In this document: one piece after another, positions 39,661 to 49,066 of the stretch
Position numbering within the stretch: position 1 is the first letter of the stretch
Layout: each line of letters opens with the position of its first letter
Origin: Tabrizicola thermarum
GTDB taxonomy: Bacteria > Pseudomonadota > Alphaproteobacteria > Rhodobacterales > Rhodobacteraceae
Direction of reading: 5' to 3'
DNA length: 64,000 nt
NCBI RefSeq assembly: GCF_003574395.1
Contig: NZ_QMJY01000013.1
Location: forward strand, 248,001-312,000
The notes under the pieces: generated by a model
Database searches by the model: none
What the model saw: the letters and a program-made list of their open reading frames with translations, nothing else
What the model was told of the DNA's origin: nothing
Program-made: the position numbers and the translations under genes

Positions 39661-40236
39661 TTACTTGCTGTTGCGAGGGTCGATCCAGCCGATGTTGCCG
39701 TCATCCCGACGGTACACCACGTTCACGCCCCCATGGCCTTCGTTCCGGAACACCAGCATCTTCTGACCCGCCAGCTCCATCTGCATCACGGCCTCGCCCA
39801 CGGTGATCGAAGGGATCTTCGTCTCCATCTCGGCGATGACCACGGGTTGCAGGCTTTCAGGCTCAGCGTCCTCGGCATCCTCGGTTGCGGCGAGGATATA
39901 CGAGGACGCCCCGCCGAATTCAACAGGGCCCGCACGATGGTTGTGGTGGTTGCGGATCCGCCGCTTGTAGCGCCGAAGCTGCTTGTCCAGCTTCTCGCGG
40001 CAGCTTTCGAAGGCCGCATAGACTTCGGACGCATGTCCCTTGGCTTGGGCCGTCAGACCGGTGGACAGGTGAATGACCGCCTCGCACACGAATTCATGCG
40101 CAACCCGCGAGAAAACCACGACACATTCGGTCGGACGTTGAGCGTATTTCTCAACCACCTCCCCCAGTTCCGCCTTCACATGGGTCTGAAGAGCCTCACC
40201 GACGTCGATCTGTTTTCCGCTGATCTGGTAACGCAT
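39661..40236 (-). CDS. hpf: Long-form ribosome hibernation promoting factor
   Basis: 191 residues: an N-terminal S30AE/HPF domain (about 1-100, MRYQISGKQIDVGEALQTHV) and a C-terminal dimerisation domain from about 130 (VVIAEMETKIPSITVGEAVMQMEL, then FRNEGHGGVNVVYRRDDGNIGWIDP). Long HPF pairs 70S ribosomes into inactive 100S dimers during starvation. The ATG at 40236 has AAGGAGAG 8 bases upstream; the earlier in-frame ATG overlaps that site. Located between lptB and ptsN. Confidence 0.96.
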   Translation of the reverse strand: MRYQISGKQIDVGEALQTHVKAELGEVVEKYAQRPTECVVVFSRVAHEFVCEAVIHLSTGLTAQAKGHASEVYAAFESCREKLDKQLRRYKRRIRNHHNHRAGPVEFGGASSYILAATEDAEDAEPESLQPVVIAEMETKIPSITVGEAVMQMELAGQKMLVFRNEGHGGVNVVYRRDDGNIGWIDPRNSK

Positions 40237-40270
40237 GGTCTCTCCTTTTCGCATGCTTGCGACCGCCCCG

Positions 40271-40301
40271 GGGTCAGCCCCCGGCGCGCCCGACTGTCAA
40301 G
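40271..40301 (-). promoter_or_regulatory. Candidate hpf promoter
   Basis: TTGACA, perfect -35, at 40300-40295 on the minus strand, with CTTGACA reading. No good -10 follows at 16-18 bases (CTGACC). A GC-rich hairpin (GCCGGGGGC TGA CCCCGG-type) lies immediately downstream. The strong -35 alone makes it worth noting. Confidence 0.28.
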
Positions 40302-40462
40302 AAACTGGCCTAGACAACGTCGCGTCACACCGTCTCTGCCGGGTGGGGTCACCGCAGAAAGTCCGACGGGCACATGGGCATGAAACGCGCTCATTGGGGT
40401 CATTTGGCGTCAGCCCGGGCCGGGTTGTCAACCGAATCGATTGCGGCATTTCGGGCGGTCGC

Positions 40463-41236
40463 CTAGACGATGCGGAAGTTCTCGCCCAGATAGACCCGGC
40501 GGACGGTTTCATCCCGCACGACCTCGTCCGTCGTGCCCGTCATCAGCACCTTGCCGTCGTGCAGGATGTAGGCCCGGTCGACGATCTCCAGCGTTTCCCG
40601 GACGTTGTGGTCGGTTATCAGAACGCCGATCCCACGCGCCTTCAGGTCATGCACCAGGTGGCGGATTTCCCCCACGGCAATCGGGTCCACGCCGGCAAAG
40701 GGTTCGTCGAGGAGAAGATACTTCGGGTCCGCCGCAAGGCAGCGCGCAATCTCGACCCGCCGCCGTTCGCCCCCCGACAGGGCCAGCGCCGGGGTCCGCC
40801 GCAGATGGGTGATCGAAAACTCGGACAGGAGTTCCTCCAGCCGCTCCCGCCGCTTGTGGCGGTCGGGCTGGACGATCTCCAGCACGGCCAGGATGTTGTC
40901 CTCGGCCGAGAGCCCCCGGAAGATCGAGACCTCCTGCGGCAGATAGCCGATCCCCAGCCGCGCGCGGCGGTACATCGGCAGCGAGGTCACGTCCTTGCCG
41001 TCGATCAGCACCTGCCCGCCCTCGGGCACCACCAGCCCGGCAATCGCGTAAAAGCAGGTCGTCTTGCCCGACCCGTTCGGGCCCAGCAAGGCCACAACCT
41101 CGCCCCGGTGCAGGTCCATGCTGACATCCCGGATCACCGGCCGTTTCCTGTAGCTCTTGCGCAAGCTGCGGATCTGCAACCCGGCCTGGCCATCGGTCAC
41201 CGTCAGGTCGGGACGCGCAGCGGTCGGACCGGCCAT
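40463..41236 (-). CDS. lptB: LPS export ABC transporter ATPase LptB
   Basis: 257 residues. Walker A GPNGSGKTT (52-60), signature LSGGERRRVEIAR, Walker B LLLDEPFAGVD, switch His in TDHNVRETL. The text GIGYLPQEVSIFRGLS is characteristic of LptB. It powers extraction of LPS from the inner membrane through LptFG (not in this window). Its start overlaps the lptA stop by one base (TGATG). Confidence 0.97.
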   Translation of the reverse strand: MAGPTAARPDLTVTDGQAGLQIRSLRKSYRKRPVIRDVSMDLHRGEVVALLGPNGSGKTTCFYAIAGLVVPEGGQVLIDGKDVTSLPMYRRARLGIGYLPQEVSIFRGLSAEDNILAVLEIVQPDRHKRRERLEELLSEFSITHLRRTPALALSGGERRRVEIARCLAADPKYLLLDEPFAGVDPIAVGEIRHLVHDLKARGIGVLITDHNVRETLEIVDRAYILHDGKVLMTGTTDEVVRDETVRRVYLGENFRIV

Positions 41237-41733
41237 CAGTTGCCCCCCGGCACGAAGGTCGTCGTCACCCGGCCTTCCATGAGGCCCGTCCCGTCCTTGA
41301 GGTTGATCGTCAGCTTCTGCCCTGCCATGGCCGACGGTCCCTGCGTCAAAAGCACGTTGCCCGTCAGCACGATCACGCCGCTGTCGATGGTGTAGACCGC
41401 CTCTTGCGCCTCGGCCGCGTCGCCCAGGTTCGTCACCGTCACCCCGCCCGAGGCGACAAGCTCCTGTATGTTCTTCTGTCCGGTTCCGTACTTCACCCGC
41501 ACTTCGGCCGCGGCCAGCTTCATCTTGCCCTGAGTGACCACGACATTGCCGCTGAACACCGCCGTACCATCGGCATTGTTCACCGCCAGCTGATCGGCGG
41601 ACACTTCGACCGGCAGGGTCGTGTCCTGGTTGAGATCGCCGAAGGCAATCTTCTGCTGCGCCTCGGCCCCCCCCGCCAGCAGGGCAAGACCGAGGGCCAG
41701 AGCGAAAGCGAAAGACCGTATCGTTAATGACAT
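41236..41733 (-). CDS. lptA: Periplasmic LPS-bridge protein LptA
   Basis: 165 residues, signal peptide MSLTIRSFAFALALGLALL cut near GAEAQ. The OstA/LptA jelly-roll is visible as VSADQLAVNNADGTAVFSGNVVVTQG and a repeated VLTGNVLLTQG. It forms the oligomeric bridge carrying LPS across the periplasm. The ATG at 41733 was chosen because the signal sequence begins there; upstream in-frame codons overlap lptC. lptC lies 22 bases upstream. Confidence 0.93.
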   Translation of the reverse strand: MSLTIRSFAFALALGLALLAGGAEAQQKIAFGDLNQDTTLPVEVSADQLAVNNADGTAVFSGNVVVTQGKMKLAAAEVRVKYGTGQKNIQELVASGGVTVTNLGDAAEAQEAVYTIDSGVIVLTGNVLLTQGPSAMAGQKLTINLKDGTGLMEGRVTTTFVPGGN

Positions 41734-41755
41734 GCGAAAAACCTCTGCGCGCCCG

Positions 41756-42358
41756 TTAGCCGCCGGGCCGGTATACCAGCCGGACGCCACCATTGAAAAC
41801 CAGAACATAGGCACCGGGGGTCTGGTCATCCTGACGCAGGACCATCCCGTCCGCCCGTATCTCGCCCACAGGCCCCGCCGCCGTCACCGGCGCGCGGCTT
41901 TCCAGCCCCGTCCGGTCCAGTTTCGCGGCGAGTTCCGCCGTCTCCAGCCGGTAGCCCGACGACGTCGTCATCGTGACCCCGCCGGACAGGACGATTTCAC
42001 GGCTCTCGGGGTCCAGTCGCGCGCTCGCAGCGGCCAGATCGCTGCGCGATCCGTCCGGCGAAGCCAGTTCCATCCGCAAGCCCGCCGCAGAAGCCGGGGC
42101 ATCCTTGGTCGAGGGGCGCGCGATGTCGGCCGACAGGGTCAGGGACGATCCGTCCGAGGTCGTGCCGGCATAGGTCGGTGCCGTCATCCGCGGTTCGCGG
42201 GCCAGATCCCGGACGTCAACCTCGGCATAGGGCAGCGCGGCCTCGGGGTCGATCCGTCGCGCGACCAGAAACAGCGTCGACAGGATCGCCAAGGCCGCCA
42301 GCGGCAGGACCACCTTCAGCCAGCCGACCAGCCGGGTATGGATATCGGCCCGCGCCAT
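41756..42358 (-). CDS. lptC: LPS export protein LptC
   Basis: 200 residues, one N-terminal membrane anchor (about 10-33, LVGWLKVVLPLAALAILSTLFLV broken by charged ends), then a periplasmic beta-jellyroll with LSGGVTMTTSSGYRLETAELAA. It connects the LptBFG pump to LptA. Starts 2 bases after the kdsD stop. The low sequence conservation of LptC means the call leans on topology and position before lptA-lptB. Confidence 0.9.
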   Translation of the reverse strand: MARADIHTRLVGWLKVVLPLAALAILSTLFLVARRIDPEAALPYAEVDVRDLAREPRMTAPTYAGTTSDGSSLTLSADIARPSTKDAPASAAGLRMELASPDGSRSDLAAASARLDPESREIVLSGGVTMTTSSGYRLETAELAAKLDRTGLESRAPVTAAGPVGEIRADGMVLRQDDQTPGAYVLVFNGGVRLVYRPGG

Positions 42359-42360
42359 GG

Positions 42361-43323
42361 TCAGGCGACACCGGCGCGGAGGCAGTCATGCACATGCAGG
42401 ATGCCGATCGCCCTGCGACTGTCGGCGGAGGTGACCAGAAGGCAGGTGATCTTGCGGTCGTTCATCAGGGCCAGCGCCTCGCCCGCCAGCGCATCGGGGC
42501 CGATGGTGCGCGGGTTCGGCGTCATCACCTCACCCGCCGTATGCTGCAAGAGCCCGTCGAGATGCCGCCGCAGGTCGCCGTCGGTGATGATGCCCGCCAG
42601 ATCGCCGCTGGAATCGGTCACACCGACGACACCGAAGCCGCGCCGGGTGATCTCGACCAGCACTTCGCCCATCGCCAGGCTCTCGTCCACCAGCGGCGGG
42701 TCTTCGTGCATCAGGTCGCGCACCCGCAGAAGCCGCGCCCCCAGTTTGCCGCCGGGATGGAACATGCGGAAATGCTCGGGCGTGAAGGCGCGATGTTCCA
42801 TCAGCGCGATGGCCAGCGCATCGCCCAGGGCCAGCGTCATCGTGGTCGAGGTGGTGGGAACGATCCCCTTCTCGCAGGCCTCGGGGACATCGGGCAGCAG
42901 AAGGCCCACTGTCGCCTGCCGCATCAGGGTAGAGCCCGCGCGGCTGGTGATCGCGATCAGCGGAATGGCAAAGCGCTTGGCATGGGCCAGCATGTCCGCC
43001 AGCTCCGGCGTCTCGCCCGAGTTCGACAGGACAAGCAGCACGTCGCCCTCGGCCACCATGCCCAGATCGCCGTGGCTCGCCTCGGCCGGGTGGACGAAAT
43101 GCGCGGGCGTGCCGGTGCTGGCAAAGGTCGCCGCTATCTTGCGCGCGACATGGCCCGACTTGCCCATGCCCGACACGATGACCCGGCCCCTGGCTGCCAT
43201 CAGCAGGCTGACGGCGCGGGCAAAGCTGTCGTCCAGCGCCCCGGCAAGGGCTTCCAGCGCGCCCGCCTCGCGCCGGATCACCCGGCGGCCGGTGGCGAGA
43301 AGGTCAATGGAGGAAGATGTCAT
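42361..43323 (-). CDS. kdsD: Arabinose-5-phosphate isomerase KdsD/KpsF
   Basis: 320 residues. SIS sugar-isomerase domain (about 30-180: VIVSGMGKSGHVARKIAATFASTGTPAHFVHP-type text, broken as GMGKSGHVARK and STGTPAHFVHP) and two CBS domains (about 205-320). Conserved HPGGKLG follows the SIS domain. It converts ribulose-5-P to arabinose-5-P, the KDO precursor. Gene order kdsD-lptC-lptA-lptB is conserved from enterics. The start lies 20 bases inside the RNase D gene's end. Confidence 0.96.
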   Translation of the reverse strand: MTSSSIDLLATGRRVIRREAGALEALAGALDDSFARAVSLLMAARGRVIVSGMGKSGHVARKIAATFASTGTPAHFVHPAEASHGDLGMVAEGDVLLVLSNSGETPELADMLAHAKRFAIPLIAITSRAGSTLMRQATVGLLLPDVPEACEKGIVPTTSTTMTLALGDALAIALMEHRAFTPEHFRMFHPGGKLGARLLRVRDLMHEDPPLVDESLAMGEVLVEITRRGFGVVGVTDSSGDLAGIITDGDLRRHLDGLLQHTAGEVMTPNPRTIGPDALAGEALALMNDRKITCLLVTSADSRRAIGILHVHDCLRAGVA

Positions 43324-43918
43324 TGGCGTCGTTCCAGCCCAGCAGATCCAGTTCGGCCCGCGTCGGCAGGAAAGCGAACAGCCTTTGCGCCAGCTCCAGC
43401 CGGTCCTCGCGGATCAGCCGGGCCTCAAGCTCGGCCTTGAGCGCGTGCAGATACAGCACGTCGGACGCGGCATATTCCTTCTGCGCCTCAGTCAGCTGCG
43501 CGGCACCCCAGTCGCTGGTCTGCTGCTGCTTGGACACATCGACCCCGACCAGATCGGCCAGAAGGTATTTCAGCCCGTGCCGGTCGGTGAAGGTGCGGAT
43601 CAGCCTTGAGGCGATCTTGGTGCACCAGACCGGTGCCGTGGTGACGCCGAAGGCCTGTTTCAGCGCGGCAATGTCGAAGCGGCCGAAGTGAAAGAGCTTC
43701 AGCGTGGCCGGATCGGTCAGCAGCCGCTCGAGGTTCGGCGCGCGGGTCTGGCCCCTGGCGATCTGCACCAGATGCGCGTCGCCGTTGCCATCGGACAGTT
43801 GCACGACACAAAGCCGGTCCCGGCGCGGGTCAAGGCCCATCGTTTCGGTGTCGATGGCGACGACCGGGCCAAGGGTCAGCCCGTCGGGAAGGTCGGATTG
43901 GTGCAGATGAATGGTCAA
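43304..43918 (-). CDS. rnd: Short ribonuclease D-type 3'-5' exonuclease
   Basis: 204 residues, only the DEDD exonuclease domain. Motif I AIDTETMGL (D-x-E), motif II around FHFGRFDIAALK, motif III YAASDVLYL with Tyr and Asp. It lacks HRDC domains of E. coli RNase D, as is normal for the small alphaproteobacterial form. The TTG at 43918 (LTIHLHQSDLPDG) has AGGAAAGAG about 7 bases upstream; the GTG at 43942 would place the ribosome site inside the gene. First gene of the kdsD-lpt series. The 227 bases upstream, to flgI, show no clear promoter or gene. Confidence 0.9.
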   Translation of the reverse strand: MTIHLHQSDLPDGLTLGPVVAIDTETMGLDPRRDRLCVVQLSDGNGDAHLVQIARGQTRAPNLERLLTDPATLKLFHFGRFDIAALKQAFGVTTAPVWCTKIASRLIRTFTDRHGLKYLLADLVGVDVSKQQQTSDWGAAQLTEAQKEYAASDVLYLHALKAELEARLIREDRLELAQRLFAFLPTRAELDLLGWNDANDIFLH

Positions 43919-44145
43919 GGGGATGCTCTTTCCTGGGTCCACCCCGGATTACGCCCCCGGCCGGGTACGGTCAACTGCGGCCCTCCCGCCCTTGCGCGGG
44001 GCCGCTCGTCGATGCGCTGCGTGCCCTGCTCGTTGTCTTGCGTATCGCGGACCTAGGGGCCCCGAGGAACCCGGAGCCGCCGCCCGAACGCTGAGTCCAA
44101 CGGCTCCCGAAGGGGGGCGGACCGCGGTTCAGCCGAGACCACAGA

Positions 44146-45237
44146 TCAGTTCACCACGAACTCGGCATGCAACGCGCCGGCGGCGTTGATGCTTTTCAGG
44201 ATGTCGATCATGTCATGCGGCGCCACGCCCAAAGCGTTCAGCCCCGCCACCACCTCGGCCAGATCGGTGCCGCCCCGGATCTCGGCCAGCCCGGTCCCGG
44301 TCTTGCCGATCTCGGCGTTCGACCGGGGGACCACCACCGTCTCGCCTTCCGCGAACGGGTTCGGCTGCACGACCAGCGGGCTTTCATCGACCCGCAGGGT
44401 CAGGTTGCCCTGCGCGACAGCGACCCGGCTGATCCGGACGTCGGCCCCCATCACGATCGTCCCCGACCGCTGGTCCACCACCACACGCGCCCGGGTTTCC
44501 GGCTGGACCAGAATGCCTTCAAGCCGGGCAAGCACATGGGCCGGAGACTGCATTCCCGTCGCCCCGATGTTCACCGCGACTGTGCCCGCGTCCTGCATTT
44601 CGGCGACGCGGCGGCCGAATTCGGCGTTGACCGCGCGCTCGATCCGTTCGGCTGTGGTGAAATCAGCGGACTTCAACGCCAGCCGCAGCACGGGGAGGTC
44701 GGCAAAGTTGAACGCCACCTCGCGTTCCACCCGTGCGCCCGAGGGGATCACCCCGGCGGTCGGCACGCCCTGGGTCACCTTTGCACCCTGACCTTCGGCC
44801 GCGACCCCTCCCGCGATGATCGTGCCCTGCGCCACCGCATAGATCTGTCCGTCGGCCCCGTTCAACGGCGTCATCACCAGCGTCCCGCCCAGAAGGCTTT
44901 TCGCATCGCCGATGGCCGAGACCGTCACGTCGATCCGCGCGCCCGACCGCGCAAAGGGCGGCAGCTCGGCGGTCACGAAGACAGCGGCGACGTTCTTCGG
45001 CCGGAACTCCTCGCCCGTGACATTGGCACCCAGCCGCTCCAGCAGGTTGGCCATGATCTCTTCGGTGAAAGGCGCATTGCGCAAGCCGTCGCCGGTGCCG
45101 TTCAGGCCCACCACCAGGCCGTAGCCCACCAGGTCGTTGCCGCGCACGCCGTCGAACTCGACCAGATCCTTGATGCGGATCGGTTCGCCCAGGGCCGCGC
45201 TTGCCGTCAGGATCAGGGCCAGAAGGAAGCGGATCAT
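44146..45237 (-). CDS. flgI: Flagellar P-ring protein FlgI
   Basis: 363 residues. Signal peptide MIRFLLALILTASAALG; mature start EPIRIKDLVEFDGVRGNDLVGYGLVVGLNGTGD is the family signature (cited here as separate blocks RIKDLVEFDGVR and LVVGLNGTGDG). The C-terminal SGTIVMGADVRIS and ALGVAPHDMIDILKSI complete it. It forms the periplasmic bushing around the flagellar rod. Overlaps the flgL stop (ATGA). Confidence 0.98.
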   Translation of the reverse strand: MIRFLLALILTASAALGEPIRIKDLVEFDGVRGNDLVGYGLVVGLNGTGDGLRNAPFTEEIMANLLERLGANVTGEEFRPKNVAAVFVTAELPPFARSGARIDVTVSAIGDAKSLLGGTLVMTPLNGADGQIYAVAQGTIIAGGVAAEGQGAKVTQGVPTAGVIPSGARVEREVAFNFADLPVLRLALKSADFTTAERIERAVNAEFGRRVAEMQDAGTVAVNIGATGMQSPAHVLARLEGILVQPETRARVVVDQRSGTIVMGADVRISRVAVAQGNLTLRVDESPLVVQPNPFAEGETVVVPRSNAEIGKTGTGLAEIRGGTDLAEVVAGLNALGVAPHDMIDILKSINAAGALHAEFVVN

Positions 45238-46235
45238 CGCAGATACTCCGTAAGGCTGAGGCGGGAGACGCGGGCGGTGACGAGATAGAGCGATTCAAGC
45301 TGCGCGCGGACGGTTTCCAGGCGGGTCGCAGCTTCATAAGGGTCAACCGAGCCGATGTCCGACCGCAGGATGCCAAGCGAGGTTTCCTCGGCAGAGTTGC
45401 GGGTGCGGGCGGCCTCGATCTGCGCCTCGACCGTGCCGATACGGGCCGAGAGGGTGATCCGCGCCTCTTCGCTGCCGGTCAGCGACTGACCCGCGATGAC
45501 GGCCAGGCGCGCCCGCTCTTCCGGGTTGCCGGCCAGCATCCCGCGGTCCAGAAGGGCGGCGGTCGCAAGGCCCGCCAGGGTGTCGCGGATCGCGGGGTCC
45601 ATCGCCGTGGTCGAAAGGTCCGCCTGCTCACCCGGGGCGATGGGAGACCCGGTCAGAGGCGCGCTGCCCTGATAGAAGGCGCCATAGCCCAGCGGGTTGG
45701 CAAACCAGGTCGCAACGGCCGCCGCCACCTGACCCGCTGTCGTCGCACCCGCCGCCGCCGTCTCAAGCGCGGCGAGCAGGTCATCGGCGGACCCCAGCGG
45801 CACCACGTCCGTCGCCTGCCCGGCAAAGACCGCCCGGCCCGAGGCCTGCGTGTTCAGAAGGCTGATGGCCGAGCCGAGCCTTCCGCGCGCATCGGCCGCA
45901 AGCGTGTTGATCTGTGCCGGGGTCGCCACATCCGTCACGCCCAGCAGCTGGGTCGAGATCCCGCTGGCCAGCTTCGACAACCCGGTGATCGATGACTGCT
46001 GCGCGGCAGTGTGAAAGGCGGCATCCGCCGTCGTCGCCTTGAAGGCCGCTAGCCGCGCGAGACTGGCGTCGATGGCCAGCAGAGGCGAGAAATCCCCGCG
46101 CAGGGCCAGGCCGATATCGGCATGCTTGCCCGACGCGATCTCTTGCGAGGCGCGCTGGACCTGACCGCGCAGGTCAGCGCCCTGGCGGGCCAGGACGTTC
46201 GTCAGGCTGGCGTCACCGACCGAGACCCGCATCAT
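45234..46235 (-). CDS. flgL: Flagellar hook-filament junction protein FlgL
   Basis: 333 residues with flagellin-like N- and C-terminal helices (VQRASQEIASGKHADIG and SYLVT-ARVSRLSL-type end) and a variable centre. Two successive ATGs (46235, 46232) exist; the first overlaps the flgK stop as ATGA. FlgL caps the hook for filament attachment. Identity rests on position after flgK and helical ends; sequence conservation is low. Confidence 0.88.
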   Translation of the reverse strand: MMRVSVGDASLTNVLARQGADLRGQVQRASQEIASGKHADIGLALRGDFSPLLAIDASLARLAAFKATTADAAFHTAAQQSSITGLSKLASGISTQLLGVTDVATPAQINTLAADARGRLGSAISLLNTQASGRAVFAGQATDVVPLGSADDLLAALETAAAGATTAGQVAAAVATWFANPLGYGAFYQGSAPLTGSPIAPGEQADLSTTAMDPAIRDTLAGLATAALLDRGMLAGNPEERARLAVIAGQSLTGSEEARITLSARIGTVEAQIEAARTRNSAEETSLGILRSDIGSVDPYEAATRLETVRAQLESLYLVTARVSRLSLTEYLR

Positions 46236-47695
46236 CTGTCCAGCCTGATCAGGATGTCGATCATCTCGGCTGCCGCCTGGATGACCTTGGCATTCGCGGC
46301 ATAGTTCTTTTCGATCACCAGAAGCTCCTGCATTTCGCGGTCGGTATCGATGCCGTCCTGCGCCTCGAGATCGGTCAGCGTGGCCAGCTTGGCGGCAGCG
46401 AAGGTCTGCTCGGATTGCGCCGACAACCTCCGGGCCGAGGCGTCGGACAGAAGATCGCCGGTCAGCGCGGCAAAGCTGCGGTTTCCGGCGGTGAAGGCGG
46501 TCGAGGACAACGGTCGCGCGGCCGTCAGCGCCTCATGCAGGGCCTGCAGGATCGACCCGTTGCCCGGCGGGCCCTCGGTCACCGCCCCAAGCCCGTCGCG
46601 CAGGCGGAAGAGCTCTCCTCCCTGGGCCGGATCGGCGAGCGGATTCAGACGCAGTCGCGCCGCAAGCCCGACTTCGTCCAGCGGGTTGAAGGCGAGCCCG
46701 GCATCGGTGAAAAGCCCCGGTGCGCCCGGCGCCAGGGTCGGATCGACGCCCGGGGCCGAAAAGCGTTCGACCAGGTCGCGGGCGACGGCGTCGAGCTGGC
46801 CTTGCGCTGTAACGGCCATCTCGTCGCGCACCGCGAACAGGGCGCCCAGCGTGCCGCCCAGGATCGGGCTTGCCGACCCCGCAGTGTCGTAGGGCCGCCC
46901 GTTGATCGTGATCCCCGACAGCCCGCCCAGTGCCTGGGTCATTTCGGGCGTGATCGTGTGGGTCGGCGAAAAGCCGATCACCGAAGCCGAGCCTTCGAGG
47001 AGCGGCGCACCTCCGACCGTGAACAGCGCGATCTGGTTCAGGTCGCGCGGGATTTCGCGCACCGGGACGATGGCCGCCACCTGGTCGATCAGGCGCTGGC
47101 GTTCGTCGAGCAGCGCCGAGACATCCCGCCCCGCGCCGGTGAAGGACCGGAGCTCGACGTTCAGCTCGTGCAGCTGGCCGAGGGTGGCGTTCAGCTTGCC
47201 CACTTCCTCGCCGATCCGGCGGTCTGCGGTTGCGCGGGCCGACTGGATCTCTTTCGATGCCGCAGCCAACCCGTCGATCAGCGACCGCGCGGTGGTGGCG
47301 ATCGTGCCCAGCCGTGGCTGCGATTCGGGGCGCCCCGCAGCCTCGACCAGCGACTGGTCGAAGGCTGCCAACCGCGCGGCAAGCGAGCCCGCACTGTCCG
47401 GCGTGCCCAAGGCCTTTTCCAGCCGGCTGAGGAACCCTGCCCGCACATCGCGGTCGCCGCCGCCCGCCTGGGCAATCCGGCGTTCGCCAAGAAGATGGCT
47501 GTCGACGTCGCGGGTGACGCCCAGGATCTGCACCCCCTGCCCGGTGCCCGCCAGCACCGCCGCGCCCAGGCTGACCTGGCGGCGGGCATAGCCCGGGGTC
47601 GTCGCGTTGGCCACGTTCGACGACAGGATTTCCGCCTGCCGCGAGGTGGCCGACAGGCCCGACAACGCTCCTGCAAGGGCAGAGGTGATGCTCAT
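46232..47695 (-). CDS. flgK: Flagellar hook-associated protein FlgK
   Basis: 487 residues. N-terminus has the rod/hook signature SALAGALSGLSATSRQAEILSSNVANATTPGYARR-type text (shown in parts: LSATSRQAEILSSNVAN and TPGYARRQVSLG). The end DTDREMQELLVIEKNYAANAKVIQAAAEMIDILI matches FlgK/FlgE-family C-terminal helices (parts EMQELLVIEKNYAAN and KVIQAAAEMIDIL). Hook-filament junction part. 6 bases after flgE. Confidence 0.95.
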   Translation of the reverse strand: MSITSALAGALSGLSATSRQAEILSSNVANATTPGYARRQVSLGAAVLAGTGQGVQILGVTRDVDSHLLGERRIAQAGGGDRDVRAGFLSRLEKALGTPDSAGSLAARLAAFDQSLVEAAGRPESQPRLGTIATTARSLIDGLAAASKEIQSARATADRRIGEEVGKLNATLGQLHELNVELRSFTGAGRDVSALLDERQRLIDQVAAIVPVREIPRDLNQIALFTVGGAPLLEGSASVIGFSPTHTITPEMTQALGGLSGITINGRPYDTAGSASPILGGTLGALFAVRDEMAVTAQGQLDAVARDLVERFSAPGVDPTLAPGAPGLFTDAGLAFNPLDEVGLAARLRLNPLADPAQGGELFRLRDGLGAVTEGPPGNGSILQALHEALTAARPLSSTAFTAGNRSFAALTGDLLSDASARRLSAQSEQTFAAAKLATLTDLEAQDGIDTDREMQELLVIEKNYAANAKVIQAAAEMIDILIRLDR

Positions 47696-47701
47696 CGCCT
47701 A

Positions 47702-49009
47702 TCACCGCTTGATGTTCGTGGTTTCCTGCAGCATCTCGTCCACCGTCTGGATCACCTTGGCGTTCGAGGAATAGGCGCGCTGGGTCTGGATCAGATTGGT
47801 CAATTCGGCGGCGACATCGGTCTTCGATCCTTCGCGCGAATAGCCCTTGATCGACCCGGTCGGGCCCGACCCCGCGTCCCACAGGAAGAATGACCCCGAT
47901 TCGGGCGAGACCTGGTAGGTCTGGTTCGACAGTGACAAGAGGCCGTTGGGGTTCGGCACGTCGGCCAGCGGGATCTGGTAAAGCCGTTTGGTGAAGCCGG
48001 TGTTGTAAGTGGCATTGACATAGCCCTTCTCGTCCACCTCGACCGTGGTCAGGTTGCCGACCGGCGAGCCGTTCTTGGTGATCGATACCGGGGCGAAGTT
48101 GTCGGACAGCTGCGTCAGCCCGTTCGGATCGCCCAGGCGGCCGATCCCCACGGTCATCGGGCCACCGGCCACGGTCAGCGCCAGTGTGCCGTCGGCCGGA
48201 TTGTAGGCCCCGCCCGACACCACGGTGACCGAGGCCAGCGTGCCGCCCGCGCCGCGGCTGTCGTCGAAGGTAAGGTTGTATTCGCCGATCAGGTTGCCGC
48301 CCCCGGCGCTGTCGCGGATCTGCATCGTCCACTGGTTCGACGCGCCAGAGACGGGCACGATCGGAACGAACGAGACTTCCAGCGCCTCGGACGTGCCGAG
48401 GTTGCCGAAATATTCCACCGACAGCGGCGGAGGCACGGCGGTGGAACCGGCGACGGTATAGGTCGCGGGAAGGTTCACGCCCAGGTTCATCGCGGTGGTC
48501 GGGTCGCCGGCCGTCTGGTTGGTGTTTATCACCACCGGCACCAACCCGGCGATCGTGTCGCGCGGCCGAGCGGGGATCGACCCATCGGCATTGGCGGGCC
48601 AGCCCAGAAGCACAAGGCCCGCATCGGTCTTCAGCACGCCGTCGGCATCGGTGCGGAAACTGCCGGTCCGCGTCATCAGAAGCGGCGTGTCGGACAGCGC
48701 GTTGCCCAGCGACACCTCGTTGATCACCGGCAGCATCCCGCGCCCTGCAATAGCAAGGTCCAGCGGGTGCCCGGTACCAATCAGATCACCCCGTTCGTCG
48801 ATAAGCCGGACCGTCGAGGCCCGCACACCCCCCGCCGAATAGGAGCTGGTGCCCCGCGTCGACGAGATCACCATGCTGGTGAAATCGGTCGAGGCACGCT
48901 TGTAGCCATAGGTGGCAGAGTTCGCGATATTGTCGGAAATCGAGGCCAGACGGGTGGCGTTCGCGTTCAACCCGGCCACGCCTGCGGACAGCGAGGAGGA
49001 AATCGTCAT
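47702..49009 (-). CDS. flgE: Flagellar hook protein FlgE
   Basis: 435 residues from the ATG at 49009. N-terminal SAGVAGLNANATRLASISDNIANS then YGYKRA, and C-terminal ELTNLIQTQRAYSSNAKVIQTVDEMLQETTNI, both hook/rod-family ends (quoted as RLASISDNIANSATYGYKR and LIQTQRAYSSNAKVIQ). FlgE polymerises into the flexible hook; the subunit is exported by the flagellar type III system. A half-conserved CtrA-type site lies 58-73 bases upstream. First of the series flgE-flgK-flgL-flgI. Confidence 0.95.
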   Translation of the reverse strand: MTISSSLSAGVAGLNANATRLASISDNIANSATYGYKRASTDFTSMVISSTRGTSSYSAGGVRASTVRLIDERGDLIGTGHPLDLAIAGRGMLPVINEVSLGNALSDTPLLMTRTGSFRTDADGVLKTDAGLVLLGWPANADGSIPARPRDTIAGLVPVVINTNQTAGDPTTAMNLGVNLPATYTVAGSTAVPPPLSVEYFGNLGTSEALEVSFVPIVPVSGASNQWTMQIRDSAGGGNLIGEYNLTFDDSRGAGGTLASVTVVSGGAYNPADGTLALTVAGGPMTVGIGRLGDPNGLTQLSDNFAPVSITKNGSPVGNLTTVEVDEKGYVNATYNTGFTKRLYQIPLADVPNPNGLLSLSNQTYQVSPESGSFFLWDAGSGPTGSIKGYSREGSKTDVAAELTNLIQTQRAYSSNAKVIQTVDEMLQETTNIKR

Positions 49010-49066
49010 GGAAAGCGCCTTTCTGCTGCTTCGACCACTGTTTGCACAAAGCTGCATCCGGATCGC

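Noticed and set aside
43919-44145. tRNA-like or small RNA gene between rnd and flgI
   Set aside because: GC-rich repeats such as GGAGCCGCC/GGCTCC occur, but no cloverleaf or T-tract terminator was found.
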